Source: Gammaproteobacteria bacterium (GTDB taxonomy: Bacteria; Pseudomonadota; Gammaproteobacteria; Legionellales; Legionellaceae). From it: DNA of 64,000 bases. Each line of letters opens with the position of its first letter. Within the stretch, counting starts at the first letter, position 1. A program made the translations under genes and the position numbers. This document shows positions 58,101 through 64,000 of this stretch, piece by piece. The stretch is from NCBI GenBank assembly GCA_024742995.1, contig JANSXK010000009.1, forward strand, positions 1 to 64,000, read 5' to 3'. The notes beneath the pieces were generated by a model. That model ran no database searches, was not told where the DNA came from, and was given only the letters and a program-made list of their open reading frames with translations.

Positions 58101-59124
58101 TCGTATTTTTATTGATACCCCTTTTTCTTGGCGAGTATTTGCTCGCTCGCTAAATTGGGACAAGGTTGCTGATCTTGCCATAGGGCATTTGGTGCCAATA
58201 CTCTTTCATCCAGAAATGCTTCTGAATGCGAATATGCTTATTGGGCAGTTGCAAGAAGAAGATCTTGCCTTGATTTTTAAATCAAGTGGCCAGTCTTCAG
58301 AAGAAGCTCAAGCATCAGCACAACGCATGCTATTGTTTGTTGATATTTTACGCACAAAAGATAGCGCACGATTGAAAGATAAATTTATGACAATGCCCAA
58401 TATGGATGATTCTTTTGACGCTAATACCTTACCTGCGAAGAGACTTCTGCAAGATTTTTTCAGTTTGGTAGAAGAAATCACAGCGTGCTTTTGCCATTAT
58501 CATCGATGTACTATTACCGGTGGTGAAGCATTTGATGATGAGGGTGCTCTTGTTTCAACAGGTAGTCTTGATTCTAATGCAAGGTTGTTGAGGCTTGTCT
58601 CTGCAGACTTGAGAGCGATTCGTTTGCCGTATCGCAAAAACGAGCTAGGGGCTAGCCTAGCCTTAGGCGCTGTTCAAGGCGCAGGGAAAACGTCTAGAAT
58701 CTCTGCGGCTGCGAATACATCGACCATTGAGGCGCTACAGGAGGTTAAAGCAGATATTTTAAGACCACTGTGGTGGCAGATCAAGGTGTCTAGATTGCAG
58801 TATACCTTTGTGTCTGGGTTAAAGAATTTATTTTTTGCAATCAAAGATTTGGGATTGCGTCTTTGGGATGGCTTAAAAGCGTTGGCACAATGGGTTCATG
58901 ATTGTCGAACATCACCTGCACCGGATCAACAGATGAAAGCTGCAATTGATCCGAAGCCTGTATATGAGTTTGCACGTAGGATTAATCGATTACGGCCGTT
59001 GAATGCCACGGAAGCTAACGAGCAAGATTGTCCAGAAGATATGGTGGTTGGCCTTGAGCATGATTTAGAAGAGATATTGCCTTCTTCACCAGAAGAAGAA
59101 AGAGGATCTTGTTCAATGACATAA
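55138..59124 (+). CDS. Giant DEAH-box ATPase-like protein with long insertion, candidate effector
   Basis: 1328 aa from ATG 55138; the open frame to TTG 55117 adds nothing recognised. A superfamily 2 ATPase core is visible: Walker A LATGTGKTF (about residues 171-177), a DEAH-like box TVDEQHVV (270-273), motif III LTATPTRE (298-301), and a motif VI-like QSTGRLRG (about 750). Between III and VI lie about 450 residues, far more than normal. The last 550 residues are helical and unrecognised, with an amphipathic stretch KNLFFAIKDLGLRLWDGLKAL and an acidic tail ending in CSMT, which resembles a prenylation signal. No signal peptide. It is likely a host-directed or phage-defence enzyme; neither is proven. 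Solo gene between purB and ppsA. Confidence 0.8.
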   Translation: MKLDSVTKQTLLHHAEEIHRKYLALDFMRSKEVCQYSMNDSDSRTLLELCRESIDRNNFKQEIWIADKSYELTLSCQKNSTFAVTLARPLADPSVSTKAPNKYTDRETATLLAQQTFVLDRDSSAVRLDADSVIGGPGKIELYRTHLVTLNNIIQKIRREEDVSAMLVALATGTGKTFVQALWMHILYRAKLTGIFTMPDHLVTQFCSDMRRLLADDVVERIQVVRGIDAKMPDLQTPGQIIVASSKYLLDHHYDALLAAPTDHTFITVDEQHVVMRYERQKIRLFTLSEKFLALFLTATPTRETYEFAGSKPVAIMSPGQKQQANQGHLPVVKPLRASFMLDLNRKHTSKWKSKIFNELMMRLGNLVFKDVSSSSRTVIDQLPFQIFVDAEETNLRWGVQVPMARKMLCLIDDNDSLVNFFHEWHKKPDSSENKFPMVYHEGDLSPNGGAGTLLASNKDAITDLIDAEHDAIWQSQCAGLSEAAADRLKSIAQRGLLQQVCSNMFHYLVEYVLMDITEMSQIEQNQRRKKSLPDFVKLVRKKAQIRTQDYYAEKLTPEIGYEATQDIAPLLTAISRQMPALPEDNYVQFCDNWFLDQDIYTTVCDKGGYFFQSKFEAYTKKYQVISVMAGMQDAETPIVDSQPFSHMEQEESAAFEEGHLSSTAKKRPRGSIEQLAGLMGAPVKDIFFKPQYSQTLTEDMADQLFKYGFVGCYVSNKKSIGFNDPNLHTVMSVIEHNLAMNNSPRIQIQSTGRLRGLDDTQKPAYIHVLGRSVQPQFDLALLEQEDYYPDYFKAQARYDEAYTDFLGEELTDKLMLAYFQHKKADGSINKKQLKRDILKLIASSLRALNAKNNFDVHLSRTQMSRVIAKAMDKIEEEIARIQHPYPIASVIRAFISTFQSSFSLFNYRENARIAKQLSQHEKSLSDTPVASPDKTYLKIIRATKLEKITAQAAVILELSACAKQKLAMIETAIDTSREIYLQEGASNRIFIDTPFSWRVFARSLNWDKVADLAIGHLVPILFHPEMLLNANMLIGQLQEEDLALIFKSSGQSSEEAQASAQRMLLFVDILRTKDSARLKDKFMTMPNMDDSFDANTLPAKRLLQDFFSLVEEITACFCHYHRCTITGGEAFDDEGALVSTGSLDSNARLLRLVSADLRAIRLPYRKNELGASLALGAVQGAGKTSRISAAANTSTIEALQEVKADILRPLWWQIKVSRLQYTFVSGLKNLFFAIKDLGLRLWDGLKALAQWVHDCRTSPAPDQQMKAAIDPKPVYEFARRINRLRPLNATEANEQDCPEDMVVGLEHDLEEILPSSPEEERGSCSMT

Positions 59125-59199
59125 GTGTTCACCTTATTTTGTAAAACCTAAAAAAACTCAGTACAATGGACGAATTATAATGATGGCCTAGGGGTTAGG

Positions 59200-61593
59200 A
59201 TGCAGGGCGGTGTGAATACGATTGATTTCCAACAGGTTGGATTGAAAGACATTGAACAAGTTGGTGGGAAAAACGCCTCTCTAGGTGAAATGATTCAGCA
59301 TTTGTCTACAGCCAAAGTGGCGGTCCCAGCAGGATTTGCGACGACAGCGGATGCGTTTCGGGCTTTTCTAGCCCAAAATGCCTTGGATAAAAAAATCTAC
59401 CAGTGTTTAGAATCGTTAGATGTCGATGACATCCAAGAATTGGCACGTATTGGCGACATGATCCGCTCTTGGATCAAAGAAGCGCCCCTCATTCCTGCAT
59501 TTGAGCAAGATGTTCGTGATGCTTACGCAGCTTTAAAAACCACAATTGGCCATGAAGACTTTACGGTAGCGGTACGATCTTCTGCAACTGCCGAAGACTT
59601 GCCAGATGCTTCTTTTGCCGGACAACAAGAAACATTTTTGAATGTCCGTGGATTGGACGCTATTTTTATTGCCATCAAAGAAGTGTTTGCTTCATTGTAT
59701 AATGACCGTGCGATTGCGTATCGAGCCCATCAGGACTTTGATCACCATACCGTTGCGTTGTCTGTTGGTGTGCAACAAATGGTACGTTCTGATTTGGCGG
59801 CCAGTGGTGTGATGTTCACGCTGGATACGGAATCTGGGTTTGATCAAGTGGTGTTGATCACGTCTGCGTATGGGTTGGGGGAGTTGGTGGTGCAAGGCGC
59901 GGTCAATCCTGATGAATTTTACGTGTCCAAACCAGCGTTACAAGTCGGAAAATCAGCGGTGATTCGACGTAATTTGGGATCTAAAACCAGCAAAATGGTG
60001 TATTGTAAAGAGTCTGCGGTCACCACAGAGAAAGTGCCTGCAGCGTTACAACGCCAATTTTCTTTGTCGACTGCTGAAATTGAAGAACTGGCTCGGCACG
60101 CACTGACCATTGAAGCACATTATGGCCGTCCCATGGACATTGAATGGGGGAAAGACGGTGTGGATGGGTGTTTGTATATTCTCCAAGCTCGCCCAGAAAC
60201 GGTGAAAAGCCGTGCATCCCAACAAATTTTAGAGCGTTATCATTTGAAACAACGCGGTGAAGTCCTGGTCGAAGGCCGCAGTATTGGTCAGCGCATTGGT
60301 CAGGGTAAAGTCCGTGTGATTCGTGATGTGAAAGAATTACATCGGGTTTCACCTGGGGATGTGTTGGTTTCTGATATGACCGATCCTGATTGGGAGCCGG
60401 TGATGAAACGTGCTGCAGCAATCATTACCAATCGTGGGGGACGTACCTGTCATGCAGCGATTATTGCGCGAGAATTAGGTATTCCTGCAGTGGTAGGTTG
60501 TGGCAATGCCACAGATAAATTGTATGATGGCGCTGATGTGACAGTCAGCTGTGCGGAGGGTGAAACCGGATTTATTTACGCAGATATTTTGCCGTTTGAG
60601 TGCATGTCTCTAAGCCTAGATACGATGCCGACGCTGCCAGTTAAAATCATGCTGAATGTGGGTAATCCAGAACGAGCTTTTGCGTTTCAATCTGTTCCAA
60701 ATGCTGGCGTAGGCTTGGCGCGCTTAGAATTTTTGATTTCCAATACCATTGGGATTCATCCGCAGGCATTGTTGAATTATGACACCTTGACTGATGAAGC
60801 GTTGAAGCAGACGATTGCTGAAAAAACGGCTGCGTATGAGTCACCCGTTGAGTTTTATGTCGAACGGCTGAAGGAAGGGATTGCAACGATTGCCGCAGCG
60901 TTTTCTCCAAAACCGGTCATCGTTCGTTTGTCTGATTTTAAAACCAACGAATATGCCAACTTGATTGGTGGCGATCAGTTCGAACCGCAAGAAGAAAATC
61001 CCATGCTGGGTTTTCGTGGTGCATCGCGTTATGTGGCCCCCGCGTTTTCTGATTGTTTTGCATTGGAATGTCGTGCTGTGAAACGCGTGCGTGAAGACAT
61101 GGGATTCACCAATGTCGAAATCATGATTCCTTTTGTACGCACGGTAGCGGAAGCCAAAGCTGTCATTGACCGTTTGGCCAGCGAAGGCTTGGTGCGCGGT
61201 GAGAAGGGCTTGCGCATCATTATGATGTGTGAAATTCCAGCTAATGCCTTATTGGCCAATGAATTTTTAAATTACTTTGATGGATTTTCTATTGGATCCA
61301 ATGATTTGACCCAATTAACCTTAGGGATTGATCGAGATTCTGCATTGGTGGCTGCGCAATTTGATGAACGTGATGCGGCAGTAAAAATGTTGTTACATAT
61401 GGCAATCTCAGCTTGTAAACAACAAGGAAAATATATTGGTATTTGTGGTCAAGGTCCGTCGGATCACGCTGATTTGGCACAATGGTTGATGCAAGAAGGG
61501 ATTGATAGTATGTCTTTGAATCCTGATTCGGTTCTAGATACGTGCGTTTTTCTAGGAAAAATATTGTCCAATGAAGCAGAGGTTTCATTATAA
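59200..61593 (+). CDS. ppsA: Phosphoenolpyruvate synthase PpsA
   Basis: 797 aa. PpsA makes phosphoenolpyruvate from pyruvate and ATP for gluconeogenesis. The ATP-grasp N-terminal domain starts at [11 protein letters not shown] and holds [25 protein letters not shown]; the central phospho-histidine domain has [21 protein letters not shown]; the C-terminal barrel has [18 protein letters not shown] and [10 protein letters not shown] with the catalytic Cys. Length is normal. It fits a cell that grows on amino acids and uses PPi-PFK in reverse. The antiporter gene follows after 18 bases, perhaps on the same message. Confidence 0.97.
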   Translation: MQGGVNTIDFQQVGLKDIEQVGGKNASLGEMIQHLSTAKVAVPAGFATTADAFRAFLAQNALDKKIYQCLESLDVDDIQELARIGDMIRSWIKEAPLIPAFEQDVRDAYAALKTTIGHEDFTVAVRSSATAEDLPDASFAGQQETFLNVRGLDAIFIAIKEVFASLYNDRAIAYRAHQDFDHHTVALSVGVQQMVRSDLAASGVMFTLDTESGFDQVVLITSAYGLGELVVQGAVNPDEFYVSKPALQVGKSAVIRRNLGSKTSKMVYCKESAVTTEKVPAALQRQFSLSTAEIEELARHALTIEAHYGRPMDIEWGKDGVDGCLYILQARPETVKSRASQQILERYHLKQRGEVLVEGRSIGQRIGQGKVRVIRDVKELHRVSPGDVLVSDMTDPDWEPVMKRAAAIITNRGGRTCHAAIIARELGIPAVVGCGNATDKLYDGADVTVSCAEGETGFIYADILPFECMSLSLDTMPTLPVKIMLNVGNPERAFAFQSVPNAGVGLARLEFLISNTIGIHPQALLNYDTLTDEALKQTIAEKTAAYESPVEFYVERLKEGIATIAAAFSPKPVIVRLSDFKTNEYANLIGGDQFEPQEENPMLGFRGASRYVAPAFSDCFALECRAVKRVREDMGFTNVEIMIPFVRTVAEAKAVIDRLASEGLVRGEKGLRIIMMCEIPANALLANEFLNYFDGFSIGSNDLTQLTLGIDRDSALVAAQFDERDAAVKMLLHMAISACKQQGKYIGICGQGPSDHADLAQWLMQEGIDSMSLNPDSVLDTCVFLGKILSNEAEVSL

Positions 61594-61611
61594 TATTGGG
61601 GTTATATTGCC

Positions 61612-62982
61612 ATGCATGCTGATCCAGGCAGTTCAATCATTTTCTGGGGTACATTGATTTTATTTTTTGGAATCATCGGTCGCTATTTAGCAAAATGCCT
61701 CGATCAGCCTGGGGTCTTGGGTGAACTTTTAATGGGCGTCATTGTCGGCAACGTTTGTTATTATGCAGGCATCCAATTGATGGTGATTCTTCGTGATGGT
61801 GGTGCTGTATCTGAGGTGATTCGTCACGTCTTAAAAGGTGTTCCGCTGAAGACCGCTGTCTATGATTCGATCCACAATTTTACCTATGCCAAAGAAGTCA
61901 TTGAGGCGTTGTCAGGTCCAAATGGACAGCAGTGGATCAACGTGTCAGCTGTGGTAGATGCCTTTTCTAGTTATGGGGTTATTTTCTTATTGTTTATGGT
62001 CGGCTTAGAGAGCTCGCTGACTGAATTAAAAAAAACCGGTAAAGCTGCAACCAAGGTTGCAGTGATCGGTGTGATTGCGCCGATTGTCTTAGGTATTTTA
62101 GTGACTGAATGGTTGTTACCAGAAGCCAAGTTCAGTACCGCTTTATTTGTTGCGGCAACGCTATGTGCGACCAGTGTTGGGATCACGGTGCGCGTATTGC
62201 AAGATATGAAAAAATTAAAGACTGAAGAGGCTAAAACCATCTTGGGTGCTGCGATGATTGATGATGTCTTGGGTCTGATTATTTTGGCGGTTGTCAGTGG
62301 GATGGTTGTGATGGGCGCTGTCAATGTTTGGACCATTGGTCGTATTTTCTTTATGGCTGTCATATTTTTTCCACTGTCTTTGTGGCTTGGACCCATGTTA
62401 CTGCGAAAAATGATTGGGTGGATGACCTTTGTAGACCATTGGGAAGCCAAACTCCTTACGAGCTTCATGTTTTTGATGTGTTTTTCATGGTTGGCGACAC
62501 TTGTACATATGTCGACCATCATTGGTGCCTTCATGGCGGGGATTATCATTCATGAAGGGTTTTTTGAACCTCGCGAACGAGAGCTCAAGGATCCGCAAAG
62601 CATTAGAAATTTATTGGCGCCTTTCGAAGCCATTTTTGCCCCACTGTTTTTTATGTTGATTGGAATTCAAGTGAAATTAGAATCCTTTTTAGACAAACAA
62701 GTTATTTTATTCTCCATTTGTTTGTTGTTGGTGGCTGTCATAGGAAAGGTTGTCAGTGGCTTAGGCGGCAATCGTCGCGATGATCGCCTATTGATAGGGA
62801 TGGGCATGGTACCCCGTGGGGAAGTGGGGTTGGTTTTCGCTTCTGTGGGCAAAGGGTTAGGGGTGATACCAGATACGCTATTTTCTGCCATCATTGTGAT
62901 GGTTGTGGTCACCACATTCATGACACCGCTATGTATGAAGTTTCGATACCATACTCGTAAAAAGAAGGCGGTAGCGGAGTGA
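61612..62982 (+). CDS. Cation:proton antiporter (CPA2 family)
   Basis: 456 aa with about twelve hydrophobic segments, an inner-membrane cation/H+ exchanger of the CPA2 (KefB/NapA-like) group. The N-terminal GRYLAKCLDQPGVLGELLMGVIVGN matches the family, FLLFMVGLESSLTELKKTG is the third helix region, GAAMIDDVLGLIIL holds the paired Asp (DD) needed for ion exchange, and GMVPRGEVGLVFASVG is the conserved C-terminal helix. No RCK/TrkA nucleotide domain is attached. Ion type cannot be told. GTG of nadC overlaps its stop by 4 bases. Confidence 0.9.
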   Translation: MHADPGSSIIFWGTLILFFGIIGRYLAKCLDQPGVLGELLMGVIVGNVCYYAGIQLMVILRDGGAVSEVIRHVLKGVPLKTAVYDSIHNFTYAKEVIEALSGPNGQQWINVSAVVDAFSSYGVIFLLFMVGLESSLTELKKTGKAATKVAVIGVIAPIVLGILVTEWLLPEAKFSTALFVAATLCATSVGITVRVLQDMKKLKTEEAKTILGAAMIDDVLGLIILAVVSGMVVMGAVNVWTIGRIFFMAVIFFPLSLWLGPMLLRKMIGWMTFVDHWEAKLLTSFMFLMCFSWLATLVHMSTIIGAFMAGIIIHEGFFEPRERELKDPQSIRNLLAPFEAIFAPLFFMLIGIQVKLESFLDKQVILFSICLLLVAVIGKVVSGLGGNRRDDRLLIGMGMVPRGEVGLVFASVGKGLGVIPDTLFSAIIVMVVVTTFMTPLCMKFRYHTRKKKAVAE

Positions 62983-63803
62983 CGATCCAAGAAGATGTGC
63001 GACGTGCTTTAGCAGAGGACTTGGGCTCTGGTGATGTGACTGCAAGCTTGTTGCCCGAAGCACAACAAATAGAAGCTGAGATTGTCTCGCGAGAGCCGAT
63101 GTTGGTTTGTGGCCAAGCCTGGGTGGAAGAAGTGTTCACCACCTTAGATCCGGATATTCATTGTCAATGGCATGTGGAAGAGGGTGCATGGTTGCCGCAA
63201 GCAGCGTCTTTATGCCATCTCCAGGGCCCAGCCCGCGCTATTTTAAGTGGTGAGCGTGCGGCTCTAAATTTTTTACAAACCTTATCAGGGACTGCGACGC
63301 AAACTTATGCTTATGTGCAAGCGTTAAGTGATTATGACACACAATTGTTAGACACCCGAAAAACCATTCCAGGGCTGCGTCAAGCGCAAAAATATGCGGT
63401 TGCATGTGCGGGTGCTAAAAATCATCGTATGGGGCTGTACGATGCGTTTCTTATCAAAGAAAATCATATTGCAGCCTGCGGATCGATCAGCAAAGCTATT
63501 ACAGCTGCACGATGTAATTTGCCTGATATTTTTCTTGAAATAGAGGTTCAAAATTTAGATGAATTTCAAGAAGCTTTGTCGGGTGAGCCGGACCGAATTT
63601 TATTAGACAATTTTGATCTTGCAACCATGACGGCAGCAGTAAACCTGAATGTTCCCAGAGTCTGTGACTTGGAAGTGTCTGGCGGTATTGATTTGTCGAC
63701 ACTGACAGCAGTGGCGCAAACCGGCGTTGATTATATTTCTGTCGGTGCGTTGACCAAATCGGTACGAGCCATTGATTTAAGTTTACTGGTGGTGTCTCAA
63801 TGA
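62979..63803 (+). CDS. nadC: Quinolinate phosphoribosyltransferase NadC
   Basis: 274 aa. NadC converts quinolinate and PRPP to nicotinate mononucleotide, completing the pathway begun by NadB and Nad[85 protein letters not shown] and EVSGGID are family segments. GTG follows GCGGAG and overlaps the antiporter stop by 4 bases. The next gene overlaps its stop by 4 bases as well. Confidence 0.96.
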   Translation: MTIQEDVRRALAEDLGSGDVTASLLPEAQQIEAEIVSREPMLVCGQAWVEEVFTTLDPDIHCQWHVEEGAWLPQAASLCHLQGPARAILSGERAALNFLQTLSGTATQTYAYVQALSDYDTQLLDTRKTIPGLRQAQKYAVACAGAKNHRMGLYDAFLIKENHIAACGSISKAITAARCNLPDIFLEIEVQNLDEFQEALSGEPDRILLDNFDLATMTAAVNLNVPRVCDLEVSGGIDLSTLTAVAQTGVDYISVGALTKSVRAIDLSLLVVSQ

Positions 63804-64000
63804 AAATATCTAATCCTGAAGCGATTGAAAAAAAAATTGTTTTGACGGGCGGGGGCTCTGCCGGTCATGTGACACCTAATTTGGCATTGATTCCAGAATT
63901 GCAGGCGCAAGGTTGGACGATTGATTATATTGGCTCAGCGCATGGCGTGGAGCGCAATATGATTAAAGCAGTAGATGTTCCGTATCATGAGATCAGTACG
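63800..64000 (+). CDS. murG: MurG-type UDP-GlcNAc transferase, N-terminal part (cut by window end)
   Basis: Only 67 codons are in view. The start [21 protein letters not shown] and [18 protein letters not shown] match the N-terminal fold of MurG, which adds GlcNAc to lipid I at the inner membrane. The [11 protein letters not shown] form is typical of the clostridial-type MurG; gammaproteobacterial MurG in the dcw cluster usually has GGTGGH. ATG overlaps the nadC stop (ATGA). Whether it is the only MurG of the cell or a paralog cannot be told from here. Confidence 0.8.
   Translation, partial: MKISNPEAIEKKIVLTGGGSAGHVTPNLALIPELQAQGWTIDYIGSAHGVERNMIKAVDVPYHEIST

Noticed and set aside
61971-62549. 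192-residue minus-strand open frame in the antiporter gene
   Set aside because: It is a shadow of a long real gene whose membrane segments and motifs are clear on the plus strand.

Overview
The window reads as chromosomal DNA of a host-associated gammaproteobacterium, most like Legionellales (Legionella, Coxiella, Berkiella or Aquicella type). The housekeeping genes are standard gammaproteobacterial ones: fabZ-lpxA, rnc-lepB-lepA, ftsK-lolA-yhdP-mpl, tgt-ppiB-tsaC, purB-nadB-nadA, gltA and glpD. Between them sit genes typical of an intracellular lifestyle: three protein-kinase-like proteins, an ankyrin protein, a very large DEAH-box protein, several coiled-coil or helical proteins without recognisable relatives, and a LetS/BarA-type hybrid sensor kinase. 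The placement is inferred from gene content only; no 16S rRNA gene, tRNA gene, Dot/Icm gene, phage, insertion sequence or CRISPR array was seen.

Layout. 1-1408: a long inverted repeat, then fabZ-lpxA (lipid A and fatty acid synthesis). 1427-3996: two coiled-coil proteins of unknown function, one with a PmrA-like box upstream. 4251-10008: cinA C-domain and a dienelactone hydrolase, a TPR-methyltransferase fusion, a membrane-tailed unknown, a small secreted protein and trxB. 10080-18845: ftsK-lolA-yhdP and mpl (division, envelope transport, peptidoglycan recycling), then a host-attachment-family protein. 18878-28177: amino-acid permease, bolA, type IV pilin, secreted papain-like protease, PPi-type phosphofructokinase behind letS, and gltX with a DUF1840 gene. 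28252-30734: two kinase-like genes. 30805-39962: rnc-lepB-lepA, mltB-gspL-gspM, dsbB, tgt-ppiB-tsaC. 40072-43887: a secreted Cys-rich protein, a possible 56-aa membrane peptide and a helical unknown. 43884-50565: glpD and gltA, an ankyrin protein and a 1004-aa kinase with an internal tandem duplication. 50645-54977: NAD and purine genes. 55138-59124: a giant DEAH-box protein. 59200-64000: ppsA, cation/proton antiporter, nadC and the start of a murG-type gene.

Together the metabolic genes describe a glycolytic/gluconeogenic cell (PPi-PFK, PpsA, GlpD, GltA) with de novo NAD synthesis (NadB, NadA, NadC). The accessory genes form small islands of one to three genes between conserved operons, and are candidate secreted effectors. 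Many operon joints overlap by 4-8 bases, and several genes start with GTG or TTG, which moves a number of starts inward from the longest open frame. Short palindromic repeats recur in intergenic gaps; two families have at least two members here.
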